Assembly (NCBI GenBank): GCA_030248225.1
Contig: JASANE010028631.1
Location: 42,409 to 106,408 of the forward strand
Source of the DNA: Trileptium ribeirensis
Lineage: Eukaryota; Nematoda; Enoplea; Enoplida; Thoracostomopsidae
Direction of reading: 5' to 3'
DNA: 64,000 bases
Shown here: positions 13,401 to 26,169 of the stretch, piece after piece
Numbering within the stretch: position 1 is the first letter of the stretch
Layout: every line of letters begins with the position of its first letter
Notes under the pieces: model-generated
The model's input: only the letters and a program-made list of their open reading frames with translations
What the model was told of the DNA's origin: nothing
Databases searched by the model: none
Translations under genes and position numbers: made by a program

Positions 13401-16400
13401 CACAAACAAAGCCTACACACAGTACGCAGGTGCAGCATTATATAAACCGTGAGTGATGAGTCATAGTTACACCCGCCGATTTTGATAGCCAACATGTGCA
13501 GTAGACAAAACATCATACAACGAGTACAAAAACAATCAAGTAACAATTTAATAATTCAATAAAACCCTAAATTGACCGTGAAAAGAACGTTAAAGAATTC
13601 AAACCGACACTTGAGAAAAATCTCATTTTTCATACCAAGTATGAAGCAGAAGTGTGAAAAATATTTGCCACACAATATTTTTGACACTCGCAATGAGCTT
13701 GTTGGCCCAGAAAACCCCATACGACACTAAAAGCAACAAAAACACACATTTAAGTGCATTTCCCACAATTTCACCAAATATGAAATTTGGCGCCAACTAT
13801 AAGCTTATAGACTCCAGATTGGGAAGTAGTTGAAAAACTTGTTATATATCATTAGAAAGCCTTGATCAAGCTGCATGGAATAGGCCTATTAGTTTGCGGA
13901 TACCTCGTTTCCTTATTGAGAAAAGTCGCAAAAACTGGAGGGATGCCCGAAAAATGGGCCAAAATGACGGCGTTTTGCCCCATAACTTTTCCTCGGGAAA
14001 AAATTCTAATTCTCGGGCTTCGTCACTACGCCTAAATCGACCATTGCGGTTCGAATGAACTAACTTGCATCAAAATCCGCCCAACCGTTATAGAGATCCA
14101 GGTGCGACAGACACACAGACAGGACCTCCTCCAGTGCAAAAATTGAAAATCCTCGTTCCACTCGCTCGCGAGTGGAATGAGCTCGCTTCGCTCTCTCATT
14201 CTACCCGAATTCAATTATGTGTTTATGATCCCTTTTCAAGAAAGGAGACAAGTTACAGAGTCAAGATTGAGGACCGTTAATAAATTTTGTCTAAATTGTC
14301 TATACATTGGCGTAAGTTGAAAAGGAAGTTGCCGAGAGTTCTATCAAATTGAACGCGACAAAGGTACTAGAACGATTACCCGTGTAAAGGGGCATGTCAT
14401 CATAGGGACAAAGTATTTTCACCTTAACTTGTTGGAAAATGTTACCCATACGTACGAGATTTCAAACCTGGGTCAGTATCTTGCTTTCAGGCGACGGACA
14501 AACGGTTTAAAAATCTTCATTTTAACCCAGACTCCGAATAGCACACCCGATGGAAACAAGCCAGGGCAAAGCCAACATTGGCAATGAGTTCCCGCTTGAA
14601 GACATAGTTCAAATGGTTAAAAGAATCCGATTACGCTCAGAAGCTACAAAATACAACAGTAGATACAATCTTTACTGAAAATATAGTGCTTGTAATACAA
14701 AATTCACAAAGCACAATAAATAGCTAACGGCTTAAAGAACTACCTAACTAAAGGTCACAGTAACAAATCCGTACATCACACAATGCGGCAATATAGCAGG
14801 CGCTGTATACATATACTGTCAAGCAAAACAGCTACAATTGTACACTTGCAACAGCGGTTCATCTGATTGTAATCTGTGGTCAATGAACTAGAACAGAGAT
14901 GGAAAGCGTTGAAAAGTTTTTGCTTTTTCAAATAACCAAACGCCTAAGGTACATGATGAACCTCAAGTGGGTGCACGGCTATATAAAGCAACGATGAATC
15001 CGGCCGGAGGAATCTTGAAGAGCATTTCGTTTAAAATCGCCAATTCAAACATTTGGGGCATAAATTAAATGCACGCTATGCCGCTTGCATAAATGCTATG
15101 TAAATACGGATAAACCTTATACGAGCTACCAGTAAGTGAAAGCGGACGACTGCCGCCCACTGCACCCTGCACGTGTTTCGGTTTTGCAGCTATACAAAGT
15201 TCCAATTTTAACCGCGATATGAAACTGCACAAGAGTCAATATAAGGCCCCTGTTACATACTACTACAAAGAAGCATGATTGTAACCACCATCCCACAGTG
15301 GTGACGCATGTGTGCTTGCTTAGGTGTATAGCATTAGAAATATATAATGTAAGACAAACCATTGTTAAAATGTAATAGCGGTCGTTATGCCTAGAACAGG
15401 AAAAGCTAAAATATTTGGTTGTATGTATGAAAATCGATGAATTATAGCCTTGGGAAATATTGCTAAATATTCAATATTGATCTTATATTCTCGCACGCTA
15501 TCACATCTGGCGCTTTGCGGTTAGACAGGAAATGACGACTAGCATTATTCGAAGCTAACATTTATATGTATCAAAAAAATGAATTGCTAGATTAAACACA
15601 CTAACTACATCGAACTGTTACAGTGTTGGCTGGATTAACGCATAAGACTATGTCCCTAGGCGCCACGCATTGCGGCTTCATAACTCATCATCTAGCTGTC
15701 GCTGGCGTTATTTCTTGCCCATGCTTGAGACATTATTCAGCTCCTGGCATCCGAAGTTTTCATGCGACCTACTACAAACAATTAAAAACCAACCCGATCC
15801 TCTGGCAAATGACGATCAAAGAAATCAAGCCGCACGATATATTATATTCATGATTTGCTATGGATTTGTCATATATAAAATACCCAATTCAACAAGTACC
15901 GTCTTAACAAAGGAATAAAAAAATTTAATTCAGCCGACTTATCCAAAATCCTGTAATAAAGAAAACGTTTGCCACGCAAGTACAAGCTAGGTGAGAGTAG
16001 CATAACTTATGAAATCATAACTTCACATAATTTAGATGCCGTTATATTATGAAGGAATTTTACTTTTGACATATGTAGTTTCCTGGTAGGTATATAAAAA
16101 ATCAAAATTGAACAAGCATGCTTAAAAATACAAATACCATTAAGAGGGGGACAAAATGCACCGAAGTACATAGTATCATAATAACCGGTAATACAATTAA
16201 TCATATTTTTGCAACACTGAACAAATATATCCGCAGTGGATGTGACATACGACAGAGTCAATGAAATTTAAATAAACGAACATACTTGTAACTTACTATT
16301 CTGAACTCAAACGATGCGGATAAGAGCTTTACACATATGAACGTAGAACAAATACAATTTTATGGTCGCCATAAGACTAACGATATATATTTGTAGAGAG

Positions 16401-17575
16401 CAGATATTTATATAAGAGCAAATTGACGAAAATTCTTAAAAATTCTCGAATTGCTAGTTATATTATAAATGGCCCCAATCTAAGAGATCAAAAAATGTAA
16501 TTGATAAATGTTAAACCTCCACATTCTTGAAATCAGCTTACATTTGACCAAATATATTATTCTTGACACTAAATAGGCATTGCGTACAATATTGTTTTCA
16601 AAAGATAATACGCAAACTGTCAACTATAAAGAATTGCAAGCAATCAAATTAAGTGGATCAATTATATTCATCCACGCTTCCAACTGAGAATTAACAACGG
16701 ATTTTTAGCGAAATAAACAGTTTAGCCAGGTGTTGCATACTCCAATCGCTATCCCGGGGAAACGGAAGTAGTGCTAATATATAAAACAAAACTGACCTGT
16801 TATTGTTGATAATGTAAATGCGAGACTAAATTTGCATGGGCCCAGCAATAACCCTCCTTTGTCATTCCCAAAAAATTCGGTAATCGAATACTGCTTTTGG
16901 CGATCACACATCCCTCTTCAAACGATTGAAAAATGTTTGCGTCACGAGCTTCAAGGCGTATGAATACTGTTACCGAACATTTTAATGAAACTGTCAAATT
17001 TTTGTTCAACTCATTTTTGTAGTTTTAATTTGAAACTTGTCAATCGGGAACAGTATAAAATTTTGTTAGCGAACAAACATGCAGACTAAACATCCAACAA
17101 AACTAATTTAATTAGCATAATGTAACACGCCACTATTCGCGAACACTGAACACCACTTTGTGCCACAACAACATAATTACTTATCGCATTCACATTTACC
17201 TATACGTAATTTTTTGGCGAAGTACAGCGTAACCCACTGGTAATAGTTTACCCTAAAGTTAGCGAACACGCTGATTGAGAGTTCTGATCTGATACATAGG
17301 CATTTTATATCCAATTTTGTTTTTGCAAAAAAATTGTATTTGCTTTCGCGATGACGAATTTTATTATTTGCGTACTGATTTGTGCAAGGGATTTATGCAG
17401 AGGTTACCGAACACATCCGCTAACATCTTTACTAACGAGCAAATGTGCTTTGGAATGCGAAACTGACTAGGTCAATGAATTTCAAGAACGTTGATTAGGG
17501 CAAGGATACATTTAAAGGAGTTATTGAACCATTTGGCTACGAATGTTTAATATGTATGAATGATGTTCGATAGCA
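10455..17575. other. long non-coding stretch
   Basis: Seven kilobases of A/T-rich DNA without recognisable coding sequence. Around 13,790-14,110 there is a segment ending in a motif run (CGGTTCGAATGAAC, later ACAGACACACAGACAGG) of the kind seen at ends of dispersed repeats; a related tail occurs near 40,565-40,640. A (TA)-rich section with many GCGAAC or GTTAGC words begins near 12.3 kb and recurs at 17.0-17.3 kb, foreshadowing the GTTCGCGAAC cluster at 19.5 kb. Open frames such as 16261-16007 (minus) are low-complexity. Confidence 0.5.
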
Positions 17576-17579
17576 AAAG

Positions 17580-18290
17580 TGACGTCGATGTGTTCTTTGT
17601 TTGAACGCAAACAGCTCCGACCCCATGTTCCGGGCCAAAATAGCAAAAAAGCTTTTAAGGGAATTTTGCAAAATGTGGTTAAAAAGGTACTAGTCTTTCG
17701 CAGCCCATATCTCACGAGCATCGAAAAGGAGACCATCTCAGAATCAGCTCATCGAGAACTAACCTTTATTGTGGAACCACTCCCTGGGCTGATGTGGGCC
17801 AGAATGTGGTTTATCTACCGCTTGCCAGAAATAGTGATACTTCAGATTTGGCCGTGCTGCTCGTTTTTACCTTACAATGCATGCCTATTAGGTTATCAAG
17901 TACGCTGGATACGATGGTTCTAGAGTCCAACCGTACTATATCATACGAACCCGACTTCCAAAATGTAATGCGTTTTCATTTGTGTGATTATTTATCGCAT
18001 GTAATGCAGCAAAAATGGTCTACATAGGTATTAAAGCTGAATACATTGTTTAGGCTATCTATAGTCCAACATGAGTATCTTAAACCTTTTTAGACGTTTT
18101 CATCGGGTTTAGGGTCAATGAACCCGATTTTCAGAAAATGTCTTCAGTAGTTTGGTTACATATTGTGTACGGCATCAAGAAGTCTATATAGGTTTTTCAG
18201 TAAGCTGAATGTGACGGTTTCGTTATATAGAGACGAACGACGAGGTTTTAAGATTTTCAATAGATGCAGGGTTCGAGAGGTTTCAGAGTA
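17580..18290 (+). repeat. dispersed repeat with about 150-170 bp satellite units
   Basis: The left part (17,580-17,730) begins with a motif around GCTCCGACCCC that recurs near 28,200 and, more diverged, near 31,560. It is followed by units sharing AACCCGATTTCC-like starts (17,948 and 18,121) and a TATGTATTGTGTACAGG-like middle. The same units occur at 29.7-29.96 kb and 31.7-32.2 kb in this orientation and at 33.09-33.64 kb in reverse. The family is therefore interspersed through the cyclin B3 neighbourhood as satellite-like blocks. No coding potential. Confidence 0.7.
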
Positions 18291-19463
18291 GCATATACAT
18301 GAAACTCACCCTGTTACAAAACGAAACCACGCTCGCCCCGTTTCACAATTGCTTGCGAGTTAGTAGTACAAATTATTGTCATCATAATGCTTGTAAAATC
18401 TTATTAAGCAAACTTATTGATATACTAATCTTCAGAAAATAATGTCTAAACTAGCAACCCGCACGTTTATTGAAAGTGCCAAAATTATCAATATTTAAAT
18501 TGATTTTATGCTAACTTCAAGTTTAATTTTATGGCAAAACTCAACATTAATAATTCAAATCCAATACAACGGACGTCGCCAGTATGCTATCACATCTCTA
18601 TCATATATTATACGATCGAAAAATGACTAAAAATATAACCAATGACAGACTATTGAGACAACGAATGGCTGAATGATTTATTGAAAGAGAACCTCCTAAA
18701 ATTAACAAAAAATCTCGAACCTAACAGCATTACACATTTATTCAATTATACCATCCATGTACGTCAGAAAATAATCGGAACAATAATATATCTATGTACA
18801 GCAAAAAATACGAAATACAAAAAGGACTACGACTTTGCAATACGTTGAAAATCGCCGCTATACAGAACCTTATGTATCGCCATGTCGTATTTGCGTAAAT
18901 TCGAAGGAAATCATGAAGCTACCTCTAATTTTTTAAACAATTGTTTGCTTATTAATAGTTTCATTTGCTATTCCCAAACTATAACAATTAGCTTTTATTC
19001 ATGTCCCTAAATCTATAGTATTATGTAATTATTTGCACAAGCACCACACTATTATTCCTCACATATTTAAAGTATATCATAAAGGTAGGATACCTTAACA
19101 TATGAAAGAGAAATAGTCAACCAATAAATATTTTTAAGACGTTGTAATTTTATACTAAATCATACAAGACTTAATATAGAATATAATAAAACATGAAGTA
19201 TTTTACAAATGCATGAGTAAACTTAAGCTGCACCGCGTAATATTCCTATTTTGACATCACGTAGTAAATGTTAGAGAACACACTAATATACAAAAGCATA
19301 ACGCTATTCCCAAACTTTTGCGTTCCGCGAACGCTTAGTATCTAATTACAAAAATGTTTATGTTACGGTAGTTAACACATTGCACCTTTTTACACTTTCA
19401 CCATAACTGCGTTCCTCCGAAACGCGCAAATAACTTGCATTTTGAAATTTTTCGTTCTGATTG
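18291..19463. other. A/T-rich non-coding
   Basis: Very A/T-rich, no frame of interest. Words such as CCGCGAACG start to appear near 19,323, leading into the palindrome cluster that follows. Confidence 0.5.
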
Positions 19464-20013
19464 GTTCGCGAACAATTCTATGATGTATACAATTTTAAAA
19501 ATTTTGTATGCGAACAGAACGAGCTTTGTAATGCAAAAAAATGTTCGCGAACATAAAATACTGAGATCAAGCTGTTCGCGAACGCCCATATATGTCCTAA
19601 CACTGCGTTAATACTAAAACGATATTAACTATGCTTTTTTGTTCGCGAACGTGTATCCATAACTAAAATATGTTAAAATAATAATGTGAAAAATCTTAAT
19701 AAAATTTTAACGGGAAATCCGGAGCCGAATACAGTATATCGTTAAATTTTTGCTCGATAAATAGATGCGTTTGCGTTTACACATAAAAACCTGTCCGCGA
19801 ACATTGATTGGTGATACAATACGGGGCAGCGAACACTGATCCTATACTTCAATTAAATTAATCACGAGTAAACTGTCGTCGAAAATATCAAGAGTAATGA
19901 AAGAAAAATGTTTACGCAAGACACCCAAAACGTTCGCGAACATAACATTCGAACGTTCATTGCTTTAATACTTGTTTTTTAGCATATATATTAAACTGAA
20001 GACGTTCGCGAAC
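19464..20013. repeat. cluster of the 10-bp palindrome GTTCGCGAAC
   Basis: Six exact copies of GTTCGCGAAC lie at 19464, 19543, 19574, 19641, 19932 and 20004, with near matches at 19793 (GTCCGCGAAC) and about 19,830 and 20,105. The word contains two CpG and is perfectly self-complementary, so it reads the same on both strands. The last two copies sit in a longer shared unit (the palindrome, then CATAACATTCGAACG against CATCACATTTGAACG), which shows that at least part of the cluster arose by duplication. Elsewhere in the window I found only one-mismatch versions (for example about 12,332 and 17,140). Confidence 0.9.
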
Positions 20014-23000
20014 ATCACATTTGAACGAGCATTCCTTATAAATATCATAGTTCAGCCACAGCAGCCATTCCGAAAGTTATCTATCGAGTTATTGTGCAAA
20101 CGGCGTTAGCGAACGTTTTGAATATAATTATAACAATATATTATTAAGTTCCCAAAAAAGATGATAAAACGGAAAATGTTGTGTTACGTTCAATAACAAA
20201 CTTGAAAATTCACGACTTTAACCTTTAGTCCAGAAGTAAGGTGTTCGTAACACTTCAGAAGCAATCAGCAAGCAGTCTATTTCTTGTTCATTTACGTTTT
20301 AGAAGAATTACCTAAAAGCCCCATTTTTTGTTTTCATATAATTTTATGAATTTCGTGTTCACTGAACAAGCGATTGCCAATCGCTAATTTCAAAAGATGG
20401 CAGGCGACGCAGCTTAATTTTACTCATGCATGCGACAAAAATAAACAGGTCAGCATCAGCAATAAAATCCAGCCGAATAAGTCACGAAAGTAATGATCAA
20501 AATATATTTTAATGAACATATCACTGGTCACGATTGTTCACACTTTGCGCCAACGAAAAGATCGGGCCGACCGTCATATCCAAAACTACTGGGGTTCCAT
20601 TAAACGGGGGTGATACGTCTTGTGGCCCAAGTAACCATGGCTCATATAAGGACCTTAGCTTAGGCTAAGGCTTAGTATGCCGAGAACGGCATGGCCTGGA
20701 TTTTTTCCGCCCCTCAAGGTCACTTGGGTTCGTAATGTAATAGACACGTCCCTCCGCATAAAATTCAATTCCAACAAATTTGTTCTAACAAAAGTAAAAT
20801 GCAACTGCAGAAAATTTACGCGCATCAAAGTTATAAGATAGATTCACACAAAGGTAGACACAGGTGAGCAACCATAATACCAATTCCGGCGAAAATTATG
20901 CCATGCAACGCTGAAGTTGTGGTCCAAACACGTTTTTATACACATAGTGATCAAGTTCCGATAGCACCAAACAATGCAAAATTTATTGCCAAAAACAACA
21001 AACTGCATTGTAAAATGTAAGACAGATACTGTCAAAAGGACTATTTTCATCTTAACCCTACAGTAATAATTATTTACCAACAACTTACGTTATCAATCCA
21101 ACGCCGGTCATACACTCGAGAAACAAATTCATGAGCACCAAAAAATATAATTCATGCAGGAAAAAATTCACGTCATATCGAAATAATATTTATGAATATT
21201 CAGTTACTTCTGCAACAATGTAAAGCAGGACAATTGCAGTCTCCGCGGGATGATAATATTGAACGCAACTCAGGGAGAAGTGAGAAGCATTCTTATAGCA
21301 TACCGCAAAAAACACAGACGCGACGAAGCTGTTTAACTTACTGAGGCCGTTCGAAGTGCTAAAAAGTTAATGCGCCAATAATACGTAACTAATAGTACGG
21401 CGCTAGTGCAAAACCACAGAACCCTTTATTCGTTCTTCGAATAACACAGATGAACACATCATTTGAAGTTTACACACCTCAATTAAAATTTAGAATTATT
21501 TTCCACGCCCGTGTCGCCAATGCAATAGATGTCTATCCGAAAACCTACAAGCTACACGAGATATCTGGCTAAATTATTAAAAAATGAGAATTTAAATTGT
21601 ATATCTTTGGGCTAACAAGCAAATGAATGTCCCACGGAATTGATGGCATAAGCCATACGTTATACCCTTTCAACCAAAACGGGAGCTCTGAACTGGTTAA
21701 ATTACACTTTAAGCCCAACAATCATTCACACAATTTTTGAAAACCAATTTACGGAGTTCTTTCGTCAGACACCTTGAGAAATTGTAAACCTCAACAGTTT
21801 AGAGAAACTTATGGGGTAATTCCGAAAGTGATCACTCCAAGACGGTTTTGAGAAAGCAAGCGTCGAAGCAGACTAAATACAAATCAACGTTCAGAAATTA
21901 TTTTGCTCGTCAAATAAAACTTACATTTCCGACAGTAATTTACACGTTTCACAACTTACTTAGTATAACTAATGTAGCGAGTATTTATACACAGAGCAAA
22001 AGCTATACAAACACTCAATGTCAACGAAACAAAAAGTAAAAAATTGAGGTTATGATAGGTTGTTCATACGACATAACGAGGACTGTTTGCTGTTGTTGTT
22101 TGCTAGCCCGCTGTGGGCAAATCCAAATAAGTAGACCCGAGAACTGATCGTATTTGAAGTTGCTCGGCATCAAGTTAACCTCGGCGATTTTGGGAGTGAA
22201 CGAAGTGGGATTTTTGGCGTCAGCGCTACTTTAAAGAAAACGCTGAAATATAACATATATATATATATGAGCTTTAAAAAGTGGTAAAACGTGACAGAAA
22301 CGAAGCGAACGCGCCTTGTATTGCAAATGAAGTTTATTAGTGTAAAATATTAAAAACTCATGTGCACCGATTCGTGTTTTCGCGGGCTCAATGACGTTTC
22401 TGAATCAAGCCTCTCCCTTCTACCATCCTGGTTGAATCAACCACGAATGTGGAACGATATAGAACTACACGATTAGCCTGAAACGCTGGAATGGTGCTCA
22501 GATAATAGCATATATCAATCAACACCGTAACCAAATTCCCGAATTACTACAATGTGTGCGAAGGAGTAAAATTTAAAACCCCTCTAGCAGCACATTAAGA
22601 GCACCGTGGTGGTTATTTACACCGTGTACCCGTTTATTGCGTATTTAGTTTTTACCATTGTGCATCGACATAGACGGTAAATTGTTCTGCAAAACAAGAC
22701 CAATAACATACATATTAGCTCGAGCGGTTAATTATTTTCGAGCATTTTGGGTCTCAGGGACCTATTCAAAAACCAGCTCAAGCATCCCTGCAGCGTAAGG
22801 AATGCCAATGAATAGCAGCACACCATACGCTGTTACATAGATGATGGTTTTCACGAAATATATGGGACCAATAAAACCCATATAGTTCGGTTATGGATAT
22901 ATTGTCGTGTATATTAGGTTTCATGGGCCTATTTAAAATCCCTTTTAATCCAAATTCCACATCATAAAAAAGCATTACATAGAGTTATAGAGGTCCGTTC

Positions 23001-23518
23001 GTTCTGCAAAATGAGCCCAGTTGTCGCAGTTTTACAGTTCGAGACACAATAAGGTCATGTTTCGGTCCTTTTCGAGGCAAAATGCGAAGGAGAAAATGTT
23101 GGAAGGGGACTTCTCGCCAGTTTGGGAAGAAATAAAGATGTAAGTCAGCCGAGTATGCGTGACATCCTAAAAATCCAATAACGAACATTCAATTATCAAA
23201 TTTCACCACTACACGGATAACGATAATACGCGCACCACTCGTGTCACTCACTATAGCAAAAAATGACTACTTCGTATACCTAAAATTGTCTAGCAATCTC
23301 AAAAACACCCTAAGGACACATAGTCTATGCGAAACAGAAATCGCCGTAGGAACTTTCCCAAAGGCTAAATTAGCCAGGATCACATTTATCCTAGTCTTGA
23401 GCATTAATGATGATGAAAATGTGTTGCATAATATAACCCGACAGCTGCCATGTCTCGGCCAGAAACGGACTGTAAAATATGATTTCGTACATAGTCATGG
23501 TTCCTATATCGAACTTAC
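20014..23518. other. non-coding; terminal cyclin exon not found
   Basis: The last codons of cyclin B3 (after KYSH) should lie on the minus strand in or below this stretch, but no acceptor followed by a convincing EVAKxP-type tail was found. A G/C-richer segment at 20,560-20,720 holds short inverted words (CTTAGCTTAGGCTAAGG; GCCGAGAACGGC) without a recognisable RNA fold. At 22,741-23,010 there are diverged copies of the satellite seen at 24.6-25.2 kb. Confidence 0.45.
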
Positions 23519-23652
23519 TCGTGTGAGTATTTATTGTACACAGTAGAAATATTTCGCGCCAACGGGGGAGCATGAAGCATAGTGTTGAGTTGATGAACCA
23601 AGTCCTCCAATTGACACTCCGTATAATAGCAATACTGTTCATGAGCTTTTGT
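23519..23652 (-). CDS. CycB3: cyclin B3, C-terminal cyclin box exon (last one found)
   Basis: Cyclin B3 is a mitotic and meiotic B-type cyclin that activates CDK1 in the nucleus. Reading from 23,652, this 134-bp exon encodes 44 residues including EQYCYYTECQLEDLVHQLN and ISTVYNKYSH. That is the end of the second cyclin fold; the K-Y-S-H motif is characteristic of cyclin B3. The acceptor is TTTTTCTTTTAG and the donor CACGA|GTAAGT. The first codon is in phase 0, following the TGG (Trp) that closes the exon at 25,463, which restores the expected W-T junction. It ends after two bases of a codon (GA), which fits the usual Glu or similar residue before the C-terminal tail. That final tail exon was not located. 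Confidence 0.9.
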
Positions 23653-24584
23653 CTAAAAGAAAAACCGATATAATGGCTACGCAAAATACAAAATTCTTCA
23701 AAATTGCATGAACCAGTTGACTTAGATATCAACGGAGCGCAGCCTTATTTACCACTGCAAACACTATTGGAGAGATAGAAATTCAAATGTTTAAATATAC
23801 CACACATTGTACTTTTTATGCAAATCTTTGAAGTTATTCGAAATTTACGGTAAACCACATTTCTTCGCTATAGCAAATAGTTTCACTAAAAGTAATTCCA
23901 AAAATTTTGTCTCAGGTGTCAGTTATGGTGCGTAGCTTTCAAGGCACTCTTGCAATCAACCGTCTCACTTTAAATTAAGGAAGTCCTTTATTGAAAAACT
24001 ATCGTTAGCTACAAAAGTGCTAAAAAATTATGGCACTCGTGGTGAAATAAATACAACCTACAGAACAATAAATTTTATGAGCGATATTTATGGTAAACTA
24101 TTATTCAATCTCACCGATTTTGACTGAATCTGAATAAGAAAGACGTGAAAACTATCAACACCTGGCTGAGTATAAGACGACTGCGAACCTATAAACAGAA
24201 CATCTGACCAGCCACATTTTACAGATTACTACGTCATTTAACAATAATTGGAAAGCTAAGCTGCATAATAGGAATAGGTATTTCATTATACTTGCGTCAC
24301 AGTAATTTAACGAGCTCTATTATTAACTAGTAACAATATTAGGGACTTGTCTCATGGCCAAGAAAGAAAATTCTGAGCGTATATAAAAGTTAGGAAAATA
24401 CATTTACTTACATGACAAATCACAACTACGTTCAGGCGCACAACAAATATCACAGGTATAGCTTCGCAGCTACATCAGTTCAATTCTGATATACTTGTAT
24501 TAGTAATTATATTATATTCATCCAAACATGCTGTTCAGGTGAACTCAAATAGTAGAGCACCACATATAGCTATTTAGGGCTTTG
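23653..24584. other. intron sequence, no feature
   Basis: This is the left part of the 1.8-kb intron between the two C-terminal cyclin box exons. It is A/T-rich and has no supported feature until the satellite block starts. Confidence 0.5.
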
Positions 24585-25170
24585 TTCTCTGAACAAAATG
24601 AGCCCTACCCCGGCTGAATTGCCCTAGTCGTTGTGTAGATATAATGAATTTTATGTTTTCGGAGTCCCAAGAGCCCATTTACAACCATCTTACCCCAGCC
24701 GGGCTCGACAGGTGAGGTCAACAGCAACGTAGCTTACATAGTGCTTTACTCTTTGAACAAAATAAGCCCAATCTTAGCCGAATCGCTTAAGTAGTTGAGG
24801 AGATATGTCCAATGTGATGGTTTCTGGGTCCCAAGCGCCCATGTATAAAGCATCTTTACCCAACCCTGCTCTACAGGTGCAGTCAATAGCAACGCAGTGT
24901 ATATTTCTATTTAAGCTTTGCTTCCTCAACAAACTGGGCCCACTCTTAACCGAATCGCTCCAGCGGCTAAGGATATATGATCAATTTGGTGTTTTCGGGG
25001 TCCCAAAGGTCCATTTGAAAACCCATTTTGTTCTGGAAACCCAAGCTTCAGCAATAACAACATTTATATACAGATTAAGCTTTATAGAGCTAAGCTTTCT
25101 GAACAAAATGAGCCCAAATGCGGCCAGATCACACTGGTGGTTGTTGAGATATGACTCATAACGTGTTTTC
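24585..25170. repeat. satellite, four units of about 164-175 bp
   Basis: Each unit carries a block near GAACAAAATGAGCCC (24,591; 24,755; about 24,926; 25,101), then a GCCGAATCGC-like word, GAGATAT, and GTTTTCGGGGTCCC followed by CCATTT. Copies are clearly diverged from one another. Related single copies are seen at 22.74-23.01 kb and, more weakly, at 45.16 and 45.8 kb. The block lies inside an intron of cyclin B3. Confidence 0.85.
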
Positions 25171-25462
25171 GTGGTGTCCCTACTGGGGGCCCTTTCGGTC
25201 CCCCTTTTGAAGGGGAAGCATTTGGAGTCGATTTTTGCGCCTAACTAAAGCGCACAAATAGAGATTTCGAGCTTTCAAATTAGGTATCGCACGACCTGAT
25301 CTACCAATCAGAAGTTGAGTTATGCCTGTCACACGAAAAACCCACAGACGCTGCCAAATTTCACACTCCTGGCTAGTAATAATTCTTATCTTCACTTGTT
25401 TCACTCACTCACTCACTCAGAATTCAATAAATTGTCTGACGAAAAACAGTAGAATTGCTAAC

Positions 25463-25621
25463 CCACACACACGAAGAATCGGGATTTCGCATTCGCAAAG
25501 CTAATAAGAAACACCCGGCGGCAAGTTTCGACTCAGACACCGTAATAAATTCTGCATGCATTAATGATGTTTCCAATATGTATCGAGCCAATGTTAAAGT
25601 CTCCATTGTTTCTTTACATGC
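25463..25621 (-). CDS. CycB3: cyclin B3, second cyclin box exon
   Basis: Read from 25,621, this 159-bp exon encodes 53 residues, including ETLTLARYILETSLMHAEF and SKLAAGCFLLALRM. These are the first helices of the C-terminal cyclin fold (family pattern T-L-x-L-x-R-[FY]-I-x-E, then A-S-x-L-A-A-A). The acceptor is GATTTGCAG and the donor TGG|GTTAGC. Both ends are phase 0, so it joins directly to the exon ending at 35,703 (RRYAK) and to the one starting at 23,652. The small 3' portion carries an unusual CVW in place of the more common GHW-type end, which is plausible divergence. The frame is intact, which argues that the gene is functional. Confidence 0.94.
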
Positions 25622-26169
25622 CTGCAAATCAAACGATAATAACCTTGGTTGCAAACTGCAAATATTGACTGTTCCGAAAATAGACCATGGTGGACCACGA
25701 AAGGACAGTATGACTACAGTAGGACATGCTGTGAAAACAGTGGACACTTCTGAAAGAAATAGCATACGCGGCGACGGGTTTTAGCGGCTAGAAACTATTC
25801 GCGTGATAACGTTTAGAATATTAGCGGAAACATAGAATGTATAATAATAAGCTCAGCAGTTAGAAATGCAACTTCAGTCCGCAGAAACCGGTACACAACT
25901 GGTTATATTCACTGAGTAGTGTTAATGAGTTTGCGGAACACTGTGGTTTTAATCAATTGTGACTTTCATTGCCAACCTCCCCCAAAAAACGACTCCTTCT
26001 ACAAGCCCGATTTCGCAACGTTTTTTTGAGAAAACAGTACAATTTTCTCTAGTTGACTGGAGAGGTTTGCAACAATGACAACTGAAATATAACTGCACTG
26101 CTGTCACTACAGCTGTTATAACCACATTCAAAAATTAGATTTCATTGATCATGTACTTACCTTATATAC
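25622..26169. other. intron, unannotated
   Basis: Start (on the minus strand, the end) of the 10-kb intron between 35,703 and 25,621. No feature is recognised before the transposon copy at 26,170. Confidence 0.5.

Noticed and set aside
17521..17736. 71-codon minus frame near a dispersed repeat.
   Set aside because: It overlaps a repeat leader present at 28.2 and 31.5 kb and does not resemble cyclin or transposase sequence.
18915..18945. Minus-strand LEVAS-like stretch considered as the EVAK tail of cyclin B3.
   Set aside because: Stop codon right after it and no in-phase acceptor.
20560..20720. G/C-richer segment with short inverted words, considered as an RNA gene.
   Set aside because: No cloverleaf, A/B box, or other known RNA signature could be formed.
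23290..23370. A possible terminal cyclin B3 exon on the minus strand with an F-G-K-V-P-T-like stretch after an AG.
   Set aside because: Phase does not fit the GA overhang left by the exon ending at 23,519, the intron would be only about 150 bp, and the match is a few residues.
25424..25765. 113-codon minus frame taken as a whole.
   Set aside because: Only 25,621-25,463 is bounded by splice sites and matches cyclin B3; the rest is intron read through.
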